Of a stretch of 32,408 nt of DNA, positions 14,906 to 22,754 are shown piece by piece. The stretch is from positions 1-32,408 of the IMG/VR virus record IMGVR_UViG_3300021087_000047, one strand, 5' to 3'. The translations under genes and the position numbers were made by a program. Every line of letters begins with the position of its first letter. The stretch's first letter is position 1. The stretch is from a virus. The notes under the pieces are model-generated. The model made no database searches. It worked only from the letters and a program-made list of their open reading frames with translations, and was not told the DNA's origin.

Positions 14906-15629
14906 TTACAAAGAAGATGATTTAGTTTTAGATGAAGGGGTTAATGATCCTGGAATATTTAAGGCGATTATACTAGCAGGTGGTCCTGGTAGTGGTAAGT
15001 CTCATATAGCTAAGAAATTAGGATTAGGCACAATGGGTTTAAGAGTAGTTAATTCTGATGCATTTTTTACTATGTTATTGAAAAAGAAAGGTCTTTCATT
15101 AAAGATGCCAGCCGATGAAAATGAAGAAAGAGAAGCGGCTAGAATGGCAGCTAAAGCCTTAACAGATAGACTATTATCAACAACTATTGATGCTAGATTA
15201 GGAATACTTGTTGATTCAACATCAGGAGATCAAAAAAAGACTGTAAATATAATAGCCAAGTTAAAAGCAGTAGGTTATGATGTTAAAGTAATATTTATAG
15301 AAACAAGTTTAGAAACAGCACAAAAAAGAAATCAGCAACGATCAAGAACATTACCACCTACAGTTGTAGATTTTTCTTGGAAGGGAGCTCAGAAAGTAAA
15401 ACCACTCTTAAAGAGATCGGTAGGTACTTTAAATTATCACGAAATAGAAAATGAATTTGATGGAAAAGTAGATGTATCCCTAGCAGGTAAATTAACAACA
15501 TGGGCAACTAAACTTCCAATTAAAGGTCAATTATGGGTAGCAGCTGTTAAAAGAGGACAAGATTCTATGACTACAGAAACCATAAATACCAGTATAAGAT
15601 CATTTTATCAGTTTTGGAGTAAACAATAA
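14892..15629 (+). CDS. P-loop kinase (polynucleotide kinase/zeta-like AAA_33 fold)
   Basis: The 245-residue protein has Walker A GGPGSGKS at 30-37, an NSDAFF segment (DxD-like substrate pocket) shortly after, LVDSTSG as a likely Walker B region, and an ETAQKRNQQRSR arginine-rich lid. This order fits the kinase family including polynucleotide kinases, zeta toxins and chloramphenicol phosphotransferase; sequence reading cannot choose the substrate. An L-D-E-G site at 13-16 lies just before the P-loop domain, so prohead-protease trimming would leave the kinase intact. It follows a ligase-like and a nucleotidyltransferase gene in one overlapping operon, which suggests nucleic-acid end processing. 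Its last base is shared with the next ATG. Confidence 0.8.
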   Translation: MDILNYKEDDLVLDEGVNDPGIFKAIILAGGPGSGKSHIAKKLGLGTMGLRVVNSDAFFTMLLKKKGLSLKMPADENEEREAARMAAKALTDRLLSTTIDARLGILVDSTSGDQKKTVNIIAKLKAVGYDVKVIFIETSLETAQKRNQQRSRTLPPTVVDFSWKGAQKVKPLLKRSVGTLNYHEIENEFDGKVDVSLAGKLTTWATKLPIKGQLWVAAVKRGQDSMTTETINTSIRSFYQFWSKQ

Positions 15630-16474
15630 TGACAATAGCAACAACTAATGTAGGTGTAGCAGCAGTTAGAGCCGAATTAGGTCTATCATATTCTGCAGGA
15701 GATAATATATCATTATCAGATATGAATACAAAACATATTGCTGTTGACCTTAGCAACACAACTGATTCAAGATTCACATTAACTAAAAGAGCAGGTATCA
15801 CAATGACTACTGATGATGTTGCTACTTCAAATCAAAATGCATTAACTTCTAATCCATCAAGTCTTGGAGAATGGAGAAGCTATGATTATGTTAATCCGAT
15901 AGTATTCAGTTCTTATGGTGCATCTTATGCAAATGAAGATCAAACAGTTCAAGGTGAACTTGCAAGTTTTTCAACTAGTGGTTGTATAGGATATGGAATA
16001 AAAAATAGTGTAGAACTTTATTGTAAGAGAGTAGGTAATGATATAGTTTGGTATGGTGGAGAAGGAAGGTGGGGATCAACTCATACTACTAGTACAGAAG
16101 GTGGTGCTGTTATTACTTCTGATACAGAGGTAGCTAGATTAGCCGGTGCAGCGACAACAAGTTCAACAGGTGACACGACAGTTTCAGTTGCTATTAGTAC
16201 AGCTTATAATTCCTGGAATATTTTTACAGCAGGACCTGCAAATACATCTTCTGGTTCAACAAACTCACAATTAACATCAACAAATACAAAAGTGGGGTAT
16301 GAAAGTTATACATCAGGATATTCTGATTGTATCGCAGGTGGTGCATATAATGTCCATCGGTGGGCAAATGATTTTACAGTTACGCCTGTTGGAATGAATG
16401 CAAGAGTTTTTAGATTTTATACAGGTTATAGTATATATGCAATAACTCAAACACATGGCAGTGATTGTTGTTAA
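15629..16474 (+). CDS. Ser/Thr-rich virion structural protein, probably tail-fibre related
   Basis: This 281-residue protein is rich in S, T, G and A and almost free of lysine in its second half, typical of beta-rich fibre proteins. The N-terminus contains VRAELGLSYSAGDNISLSDM, a pattern I recall near the start of many phage tail-tip and fibre proteins. GEWRSYDY (residues 85-92) and a TTSTEGGAVITSDTEVARL stretch follow. Six cysteines include a final CC. No enzyme motif is present. Its place after the kinase and before small structural genes fits late expression. The exact virion position cannot be told. Confidence 0.7.
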   Translation: MTIATTNVGVAAVRAELGLSYSAGDNISLSDMNTKHIAVDLSNTTDSRFTLTKRAGITMTTDDVATSNQNALTSNPSSLGEWRSYDYVNPIVFSSYGASYANEDQTVQGELASFSTSGCIGYGIKNSVELYCKRVGNDIVWYGGEGRWGSTHTTSTEGGAVITSDTEVARLAGAATTSSTGDTTVSVAISTAYNSWNIFTAGPANTSSGSTNSQLTSTNTKVGYESYTSGYSDCIAGGAYNVHRWANDFTVTPVGMNARVFRFYTGYSIYAITQTHGSDCC

Positions 16475-16483
16475 GGAAATAAT

Positions 16484-16843
16484 ATGTTACATTTACACAA
16501 AGATTTAGAAATACACAGAGATCATACAGGTAAAAGTCAAACTGTTACAGTTTCTTGTAAATGTTATAGTGATTATGTTACTAAAACTGTATCTTTTCCA
16601 GAATCAGGTGATCCTGATATTCCAGAACCTACTGTTGATATAGAAATAACAGATTTTGATAGCATGACATTAAGAGGACAAATTGATGTTGAGTGGTTTG
16701 TACCAGATGAATTAGCAATAACAGGGACTTCTAGAAATGATGTTGCAAAGGCTAGAGCTTCTTGGACAGAATCATTTAACTCATATCAACCAATTATAAA
16801 CGCAGAAAAACAATTATTAACAGATTGTGCTGAATTTGATTAA
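16484..16843 (+). CDS. phage protein, function unknown (probably structural)
   Basis: AAGGA lies nine bases before ATG 16484, a good ribosome-binding site. The 119-residue acidic protein starts MLHLHKDLEIHRDHTGKS, has a beta-like TVTVSCKCYSDYVTKTVSF segment with a C-x-C pair and a DPDIPEP linker, and ends in a helix. It lies ten bases after the Ser/Thr-rich protein gene and may be its chaperone or partner, a common fibre arrangement, but this is inference. Confidence 0.65.
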   Translation: MLHLHKDLEIHRDHTGKSQTVTVSCKCYSDYVTKTVSFPESGDPDIPEPTVDIEITDFDSMTLRGQIDVEWFVPDELAITGTSRNDVAKARASWTESFNSYQPIINAEKQLLTDCAEFD

Positions 16844-16863
16844 CAAGTATCAGCATAGAAAAT

Positions 16864-16879
16864 TATAAATACATAAATA
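16864..16879 (+). promoter_or_regulatory. tandem late promoters (TATAAATA and CATAAATA)
   Basis: TATAAATA at 16864-16871 is followed immediately by CATAAATA at 16872-16879, both matching the T4 late -10 consensus. They lie in the gap before ATG 16902, which has its own GAGG ribosome-binding site, so here a normal leader of about 17-25 bases is expected, unlike the other late promoters. Confidence 0.65.
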
Positions 16880-16901
16880 GAATTAACAGAGGATAAAAAC
16901 A

Positions 16902-17177
16902 ATGTCACCATGGAAACCAATCACAACTGAAGCAGCTCTAGGAGTAAATACAGGAGCAGCATCTAATGTAGGAAGTAGTCGTTATGTACGATTATTAAAC
17001 ACAGCAGCTGTTGGAACAGAACATTTAGTAACTTTAGAACAATCAGGTGGTACAGATATAGGTACTTTTAGTCTAGAGGGACAACAAGAGGTTATCATTC
17101 AGAAAGACCCTTCCGATCAACTATTCGCAGCCAACGCGGCTGTAATGGCTGTTGGAATAGCAATCAATTCAAATTAA
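16902..17177 (+). CDS. small beta-rich structural protein
   Basis: The 91-residue protein begins MSPWKPITTEAALGVNTGAA, then has a beta-rich VRLLNTAAVGTEHLVTLEQ region and an EVIIQKDPSDQLFA segment. I recall short proteins with this PITTEAA start near structural genes of marine T4-like phages. ITTEAA resembles, but does not satisfy, the I/L-x-E cleavage rule seen in neighbours. GAGG precedes the ATG and a double late promoter lies upstream, supporting abundant late expression. It could be a decoration or fibre-adaptor protein; this is not resolved. Confidence 0.7.
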   Translation: MSPWKPITTEAALGVNTGAASNVGSSRYVRLLNTAAVGTEHLVTLEQSGGTDIGTFSLEGQQEVIIQKDPSDQLFAANAAVMAVGIAINSN

Positions 17178-17181
17178 TAAA

Positions 17182-19851
17182 ATGTCTGGACACATAGTAA
17201 ACGATTTTAAAGACCTGCGTAGTTTAATAACCGCAGTTACAAAAGCTAACCCAGCTAAAACTACTCGCCAACAAAACGAGAAAAAAATGGGTATTCATAA
17301 AGAAGATGAAGCACAACCCATAGACGATAAGAAACCAAAAGAGAAAAAGTTTCATGCTGGTGAGGAAGAAATTAAAAGAGCATATCTAAATTTAGGTAGA
17401 GCAGCACAAGGTTCTCTTGAATATCAAAGAAAATTACTTCAAAAAGAATTAGCTAAAATGGGTTTCAAAACTTATTCTCAGTTTGCATTTGATGCAATCT
17501 TTAAGTTTGAACAGAAAGATAAGAAAAAGAAATGGAAAGAACCTTTAAAAGGCTTTCCTGGAAATGAAGAAATTGATGAAAACATTCAACTTGAGAGTGC
17601 TCTTTCAGATATGCAAGATATTGTTAAGACTAAAGGTGCTAAGAAAATTGGTGGTGTAATGGTTGATATGTTTACTGCTAGTGTTATAACAAACGCTTAT
17701 AATAAAGTAAGTGACGCGAACAAAAAGAAGTTGGAAACAGCTAATCTTCAAACTTTAGTTAAACTAGCACACAAGATTATGGGTATGAAAGAAGAACTCA
17801 ATCTAGACGAAGGTAAAATGAGTGATCTTCTTATTGATATTCAACAAGGTGCTACAGCTAAAGAGTTAGCTAGAGATTTTAATATATCTTTAGCAACAGC
17901 TAAGAATTTCCTTAAAGACTATTACGGACAAAAGAAAGGTTCAAGAAAGGAAGAAGTTGAAGAATCTGTCAATGAGAGTAATTGGGGATTTGTATTCTAT
18001 AATAAGAAATCTTTAGACAATTTCCTTAAAGACCCATATATCAAAAGTGTGACAAAAAATGTTACGATAGACAAAGCAAAATTCAGAGGTGGTAAGAGTG
18101 GATTTGATGTTGGTATTGAATCAGATGCAGATTTAGGCCTTAATCCTTTAGCCAAAAAAGTAGATGCAATTAAGAAGAAATACGGAAAGCCTGGAGTTGA
18201 TTATGCTCATGTTGAACATGACGGTGAATCAATTAGTGAAGGCACATGGGCAGTTCCAGATTCATACAAAAAACTTTACAACTTACAAGTAGGTTTCTTA
18301 GCTATGAAAAAGGCTGCTACTGAACTTAATTCAAGAAAACTTTTAGTAGACCTATATAGTATTTTTGGTGATGATTCATTCTATGATGATGTTGAAAAAT
18401 ATATTGATACTCCCGATCCTAAATTTGATTTAAGAGATTTAATTGTCAAACACTTAACACCATTCGGACTTAAATTCAATAGTAGCTACAAAATAACTCA
18501 TGCTCCAAAAGATTGGATTGATAATCTAGGAAAATCAGAATCAAAAATTGAAGAAAGACTTATCGAAGGAAAACCAAGAAGAGGTAGAGGAAACATTAAA
18601 AGACCTAAGGGTAAAGTAGTTCCTTTAACAATGAGTAAAGAAGATAAACTTAAAGAACAAAAAGAACAAGCTCAAGAGTCTCCATTCAAATTAAAATCAC
18701 AACAATATCCAAGAGCAGTAGCAATTAATACTGATGGATTTGGAAAAAGACACGCGACAGTTGAAGATATTATAGCAGCATGCGACAGTTTTGGAATGAT
18801 ATTAGACAAAGAATTACAAGTAGAACAAATTCAAAAACAACTTGGGAAGGGTGGATTTATATCTTATAAACAAGTAGATTTAAATGATGTGTTTGAAGAA
18901 AGAGAAACACAAAGAATTATACTAGCATTAGAATCTACTGTAGAAACACAAGAGCCTATTGAATATACAAAATATGAAATAACAGAAGCGTATATTATGG
19001 GCGAAGAAATAGAATTTGTAAAACCAGATGGATATAAAACAGCTGGACCAGTATTAAAGAAAGGTGGAAATACTTTTAATGTAAAAGATAAATTTACAGG
19101 TAAGTCTTTCACCTATAAATATATAAACGAGGAACAAGAGGTGAAAACATTTACAGAAGTAATCAACGAAGTATCTATTGGAGACGCTGGAATTAGAAAA
19201 GACTTTCCTAATGTATGGGCTCAGAAAGATAAAAGAATGAACAAAATTCTAATGGCATTAGTTAATCTGCATGGGTATGTAGATAATCTAAAATCTTATA
19301 AAAAAGATAAAAAAGGTTTTGTTGATTCTCTAAAGAGAATTGGTAAGAATGATGCAGGATTAAAGAAAGCAGGTCTTACTAAAAGAGAAATTGGAGAAGA
19401 TATTCAAGAAGGTAGATTTTCAAAACAACTTATTAAACAAGCGGGTGGAATAGCCTTTGATAAGAGATATTACATGGGTAATATGACAGGCGCTATTAAT
19501 GCTATAGAGAAATTAAAGAAAGGATTATCTGATGATCCTAAAGTTAAAGAGATGTTAAGAATTGCAAATGAAGGCAATGAAACAACAGACTATACTAATT
19601 GGCTACCAGAAGGTGGTGATAAAGAAGCATATCAGAAATTCTTCAATGCAGCTTTAAAGAAATTTGGTGTTAGTTCACCAGATGAATTAGAAGGTGATAA
19701 GAAGAAAGAATTCTTTGATTATGTTGATAAGAATTGGAAAGGCGATCATGAAGAAAAAGAACAAGATGTTCATAAATCTTACAAAATGGATGGCCGAAGA
19801 AAGAATTTTAAAGAGAAGATGAGAAAACTCGGATACATTAAGGGTAGATAA
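17182..19851 (+). CDS. 889-residue multidomain virion protein, candidate prohead-processed polyprotein
   Basis: No single family is recognised. The protein is highly charged and mostly helical, with repeated acidic joints that match the T4 prohead protease rule (I/L-x-E): L208-D-E210/G, I351-S-E353/G, L460-I-E462/G, I600-T-E602/A, I661-N-E663/V and I741-Q-E743/G. Residues 655-664 (VKTFTEVINEV) look like an internal capsid-targeting peptide. Between joints are compact segments: 211-245 helix-turn-helix-like (ATAKELARDFNISLATAKNF), 266-350 alpha/beta, 354-450 helical, and 664-889. The end contains KKFGVSSPDELEGDKKKEF, a stretch I recall in head or structural proteins of marine phages. It may be an internal head protein set made as one chain. 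Confidence 0.7.
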   Translation: MSGHIVNDFKDLRSLITAVTKANPAKTTRQQNEKKMGIHKEDEAQPIDDKKPKEKKFHAGEEEIKRAYLNLGRAAQGSLEYQRKLLQKELAKMGFKTYSQFAFDAIFKFEQKDKKKKWKEPLKGFPGNEEIDENIQLESALSDMQDIVKTKGAKKIGGVMVDMFTASVITNAYNKVSDANKKKLETANLQTLVKLAHKIMGMKEELNLDEGKMSDLLIDIQQGATAKELARDFNISLATAKNFLKDYYGQKKGSRKEEVEESVNESNWGFVFYNKKSLDNFLKDPYIKSVTKNVTIDKAKFRGGKSGFDVGIESDADLGLNPLAKKVDAIKKKYGKPGVDYAHVEHDGESISEGTWAVPDSYKKLYNLQVGFLAMKKAATELNSRKLLVDLYSIFGDDSFYDDVEKYIDTPDPKFDLRDLIVKHLTPFGLKFNSSYKITHAPKDWIDNLGKSESKIEERLIEGKPRRGRGNIKRPKGKVVPLTMSKEDKLKEQKEQAQESPFKLKSQQYPRAVAINTDGFGKRHATVEDIIAACDSFGMILDKELQVEQIQKQLGKGGFISYKQVDLNDVFEERETQRIILALESTVETQEPIEYTKYEITEAYIMGEEIEFVKPDGYKTAGPVLKKGGNTFNVKDKFTGKSFTYKYINEEQEVKTFTEVINEVSIGDAGIRKDFPNVWAQKDKRMNKILMALVNLHGYVDNLKSYKKDKKGFVDSLKRIGKNDAGLKKAGLTKREIGEDIQEGRFSKQLIKQAGGIAFDKRYYMGNMTGAINAIEKLKKGLSDDPKVKEMLRIANEGNETTDYTNWLPEGGDKEAYQKFFNAALKKFGVSSPDELEGDKKKEFFDYVDKNWKGDHEEKEQDVHKSYKMDGRRKNFKEKMRKLGYIKGR

Positions 19852-19853
19852 AG

Positions 19854-20276
19854 ATGAGTTGGACACAACCAGGACAAGGATTTTTACGAGAAGTTTATTT
19901 AGAAGAAGCTCTTGGCACAATAAGACTAGGACAGTTAAAAGCCTTTAACGGGACTGTTCCTTTAGTTTTTAAACGAACTTCAGGAAAAGATGGTGGATTT
20001 CAAGAATATGATCTTGTTGGTAAATATAAACAAGCTTTATATATGACACTTGATGAACCGAACAAAGAAATCATGGTTTATTTGAATGTGGGTGATAACA
20101 ATTTAGATGATCTTACAACGGATATGTTTCCTAAAAAATATCACGATGCAGATGATACTGATTGGGAGTCTCAAAAACTTCAATGGAAGTTTTTTGACAT
20201 ACCAATGGAAAAAGAGATTGCTAAAGCAGTTAAAAGACAGTATCCAAAATTTAAATTTAAGCTTGGCGATAGTTAG
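19854..20276 (+). CDS. virion-associated protein with prohead-cleavage-like N-terminus
   Basis: The 140-residue protein starts two bases after the previous stop. Its N-terminus, FLREVYLEEALG, includes L16-E-E18, a candidate prohead protease site, and resembles the TYLSEVALG start of the protein at 21377. The remainder is alpha/beta (VPLVFKRTSGKDGGFQEYDL, KEIMVYLNVGDNN) with a basic end. No enzyme motif is visible. The shared N-terminal pattern and the operon suggest an internal head or head-associated protein. Confidence 0.65.
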   Translation: MSWTQPGQGFLREVYLEEALGTIRLGQLKAFNGTVPLVFKRTSGKDGGFQEYDLVGKYKQALYMTLDEPNKEIMVYLNVGDNNLDDLTTDMFPKKYHDADDTDWESQKLQWKFFDIPMEKEIAKAVKRQYPKFKFKLGDS

Positions 20277-20278
20277 CC

Positions 20279-20734
20279 ATGATTAATGAAGGTAGAAAAG
20301 CACCAGATTTGGGCATGCCTTCACAAGCGGGCAACAATCTTCTCTATGATTTAGTTAAAAAAGCTAAGTCAGAAAGAGAATTACTTAGTATGATTGACAA
20401 ATTAGCACTCAAGTTGGGTGGTAAATACAAAGATGCTAAGGACGAACTTATAACGAGAGCTGCAGTAGATGCATTTGACCAGAAAGGAAACAAAGGTCAA
20501 CAAGGTGTTTCAGACAGACAAGTTCAAGTTCAAATTGGAAGTGCAGCTGATTTATCAGGAGGCGGCACTATTAAATTAAATGATAAGAGTTCAATTAAGA
20601 TTGATCAGCGAACAGCTAAGAAAGTTTTAAAGAACTTGATGAACTTAAAACCTGCTCAGCGTGGTGATGTAACAAAAGCTATGCAGAAAGATAAAAACGG
20701 GTTTAATAAGTTCTTAAAAATACTAAATAGATAG
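20279..20734 (+). CDS. helical basic virion-associated protein
   Basis: The 151-residue protein begins MINEGRKAPDL, where I2-N-E4 is a candidate prohead protease site at the extreme N-terminus. The body is helical and basic, with a glycine-rich loop (LSGGGTIKLNDKSSIKI, about 94-110) and a C-terminal helical segment (TAKKVLKNLMNLKPAQRGDV). Basic charge would suit contact with packaged DNA. It starts three bases after the previous gene. No homologous family is recognised. Confidence 0.65.
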   Translation: MINEGRKAPDLGMPSQAGNNLLYDLVKKAKSERELLSMIDKLALKLGGKYKDAKDELITRAAVDAFDQKGNKGQQGVSDRQVQVQIGSAADLSGGGTIKLNDKSSIKIDQRTAKKVLKNLMNLKPAQRGDVTKAMQKDKNGFNKFLKILNR

Positions 20735-20764
20735 TATAATAATATTTTATTGGGAGATAAAACA

Positions 20765-21361
20765 ATGCCAATATGGGGAGCAACAGATTCAGACGAGTCT
20801 AAACCTAAACATTTGACAACAGCTCAAAAGAAAGAAGTATTCGCAAACGCAAGTGGGTGGGTAGTTGAAGCTGGTTCTACACAATCTGGGAACGACAACA
20901 CAAGTGCCGATCCAGAGATTTTAGTAGCAATCGGATCACTAGCAACATCATTGGGTGCAGCAGATATTACTGAAATTGATTGGATAACTACAGCAGCAGA
21001 CAAATCTGAAGGATTTAGTCTTTCTGTTAGAGTATTCTTTAACGAGCCAGTAGATGTTGATGTAACAAGTGGAGTACCATACTTAGCTATAACCAACAGT
21101 AATGCTGGTTCTGGTTCAGGTCGTGGACCACACAACTTACCTTATGTAAGTGGAACAGGTACTAATGAATTAGTATTCACATTAGCAATAGCAGCAGCTA
21201 ACGCAGCTACAAATGCTGATGATGTATTGAGTGTAGGAACCAATGCTATGAACTTAAATTCAGGTACAATCAAAGATGCTGGACAAACTGCAGTTGATAC
21301 AACTATTACTAATAGTTCAACTATTGGAACAGCAGCTGGTACAATAACAGTTACAGCATAA
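20765..21361 (+). CDS. structural protein with SwmB-like beta domain
   Basis: ATG 20765 is chosen because GGGAGA precedes it; the frame extends only five codons upstream to a TTG. The 198-residue protein begins MPIWGATDSDESKPKHLT with a KKEVFANASGWVV stretch, a start I recall as common to structural proteins of marine T4-like phages. Residues 85-180 (FSLSVRVFFNEPVDVDVTSG, YLAIT, YVSGTGTNELVFTL, GTIKDAGQTAVD) match the layout of SwmB-type immunoglobulin-like repeats found in surface adhesins, so a role in surface display or host contact is plausible. The C-terminal part is Thr/Asn-rich. Confidence 0.75.
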   Translation: MPIWGATDSDESKPKHLTTAQKKEVFANASGWVVEAGSTQSGNDNTSADPEILVAIGSLATSLGAADITEIDWITTAADKSEGFSLSVRVFFNEPVDVDVTSGVPYLAITNSNAGSGSGRGPHNLPYVSGTGTNELVFTLAIAAANAATNADDVLSVGTNAMNLNSGTIKDAGQTAVDTTITNSSTIGTAAGTITVTA

Positions 21362-21376
21362 TTTTAGGTTAAGATA

Positions 21377-21790
21377 ATGAAAAGCTTTAAAACATATTTA
21401 AGCGAAGTAGCTTTAGGCACCGGAACAGCTGGAATTACAGCTGACGGTGATTTTGACTTTCATAGAATGGACCAAGATGATGTAAAAGCCAGAGTTAATA
21501 CCTGGCTTTCAGCTAATATGCAAATGGAGTTCGCTACAGTTAATGCGGCTCTTATTCAATTAGCTAAAAAAGTACAACAACTTGGTATTTCTTTTGATGT
21601 ACAAGTAGAAGCGGCAGGCGATAGTGGATCGCTTCGAATACCTTTATCGGTATTCGGTGAAAAGGCAGATCCAACAGGAAACTATGTTGACAATTATGGT
21701 TCAACAATTCCAGAAAATCTAGTATTGGATATTCAATACGAGAAAATGCCTACTGGTGGATTTAGAGTATCAGGTAATATTCAGCAATAA
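21377..21790 (+). CDS. virion-associated protein with capsid-targeting-like start
   Basis: The 137-residue protein starts MKSFKTYLSE/VALG. This closely resembles the T4 internal-protein targeting peptide, which as I recall begins MKTYQEFIAEA, and the L8-S-E10 site fits the prohead protease rule. The body is alpha/beta with a predicted helix (EFATVNAALIQLAKKVQQLG) and a DSGSLRIPLSVFG strand pair. No enzyme motif is visible. It is the last member of the late cluster bearing such a start, and is a good candidate internal head protein. Confidence 0.7.
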   Translation: MKSFKTYLSEVALGTGTAGITADGDFDFHRMDQDDVKARVNTWLSANMQMEFATVNAALIQLAKKVQQLGISFDVQVEAAGDSGSLRIPLSVFGEKADPTGNYVDNYGSTIPENLVLDIQYEKMPTGGFRVSGNIQQ

Positions 21791-21795
21791 CCTTT

Positions 21796-21816
21796 TGTAA
21801 GTCATATATACTTACA
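21796..21816 (+). repeat. perfect inverted repeat over a start codon
   Basis: TGTAAGT (21796-21802) and ACTTACA (21810-21816) form a 7-bp stem around a CATATAT loop; the last paired base is the A of ATG 21816. No Shine-Dalgarno sequence separates it from the start. It could be a repressor operator, or an mRNA hairpin controlling translation of the next gene. Confidence 0.5.
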
Positions 21817-22187
21817 TGATGGATATTTTTGAAGAACTCAACGAGGAGAATTTTACCTTATTCGCGATTCGTCATTACGACAATCCACAATGTACATCAA
21901 CAGAAGAATTCTATGAAGATATTCGGAGATTCCGATATCTAAAGAGACTTCTTAAACGATATTACAAAAACGGCGAATTACGGGAAAGATTGATTCTCAA
22001 TCATCTTATAGTTTTAAACAATTTGTTTGGCGTACCAAACGCTATACGAATGTTAGAGTATAAGATAGAAGAGGAGTTCTGGCCTGTACTTAAAACATGC
22101 CTTTTATATTTAAATTATATTGAGGATAATTGGCGTCAAGAAATACCGTTAGATCAAGAAGTAATAAAAAGATTAAGAGAGTTATAA
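21816..22187 (+). CDS. conserved-looking acidic/aromatic phage protein, function unknown
   Basis: The 123-residue protein starts at one of two adjacent ATG codons (21816 or 21819). It is helical and rich in R, E, Y, L and F: DIFEELNEENFTLFAIRHYD, then a FYEDIRRFRYLKRLLKRYY segment and a LNHLIVLNNLFG helix. I recall similar proteins encoded next to structural genes in marine T4-like phages, without known function. It is followed three bases later by another conserved-looking gene, suggesting a functional pair. Confidence 0.7.
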   Translation: MMDIFEELNEENFTLFAIRHYDNPQCTSTEEFYEDIRRFRYLKRLLKRYYKNGELRERLILNHLIVLNNLFGVPNAIRMLEYKIEEEFWPVLKTCLLYLNYIEDNWRQEIPLDQEVIKRLREL

Positions 22188-22190
22188 TAA

Positions 22191-22754
22191 ATGGGAAGAG
22201 GAATCGACACGGTAATAGTATTCAGAGTATTAAAACTCTTAACTACACCTTGGAAAGAACAGGCTGCATTCGAAGAAGGCCTTATAGACGAAAAGGGTAA
22301 ACGAACTAAAAAGAAACCCAATTCATCAAAAGAAAAAGACGCATACACATTCCTGCATCGTCTAGTATTCAATTTAAAGAGAATTATGGAGATGATTCCG
22401 TTTGGAAAAACGAAGATATCTTCATATGCTGCCGCACTATTTCTTGTCAAAGAACACGCAGGCCTTACAGGCACAAAATTAGATAAAGAAGTATTTAAAT
22501 ATCTCAAAGAAACTGGACAACTTGAAGATGAAATTTTAGAAGAATTTATTCCTATAAACAAATTACAAAATGAAAGAACATACACCTTGACTAGAAAAAT
22601 GATGATTGATGAAGAAAACTATGCTGAAAGAGGTGATACAATAATCCATTCAGGTGCAAAGCCTGCAGGAAAAGTATACGGAGTTTCCGTATTCAAAATG
22701 TACAATGTTGATAAAGAAATGATGATGCATTGTACAGGACATGATTTAAGATGA
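22191..22754 (+). CDS. conserved-looking phage protein, possibly structural
   Basis: The 187-residue protein has an N-terminal helix (TVIVFRVLKLLTTPWKE), a basic linker (KGKRTKKKPNSSKEKD), and a helical core with FLHRLVFNLKRIMEMIPFGK and KISSYAAALFLVKEH. I recall this N-terminal pattern (RxLKxLTTPW... IPFGKTKxxSYAAAL) in many T4-like and related myoviruses near head and tail genes. It has no catalytic motif and no export signal. Its stop overlaps the next ATG (ATGA), tying it to a transglutaminase-like protein. Confidence 0.72.
   Translation: MGRGIDTVIVFRVLKLLTTPWKEQAAFEEGLIDEKGKRTKKKPNSSKEKDAYTFLHRLVFNLKRIMEMIPFGKTKISSYAAALFLVKEHAGLTGTKLDKEVFKYLKETGQLEDEILEEFIPINKLQNERTYTLTRKMMIDEENYAERGDTIIHSGAKPAGKVYGVSVFKMYNVDKEMMMHCTGHDLR

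Noticed and set aside
20824-21135. 103-codon minus-strand ORF
   Set aside because: Antisense to the MPIWGA-type structural gene; repetitive Ser/Thr composition mirrors that gene's biased codons.
22154-22585. 143-codon minus-strand ORF
   Set aside because: Fully antisense to the conserved-looking 22191 gene; no promoter or ribosome-binding site.
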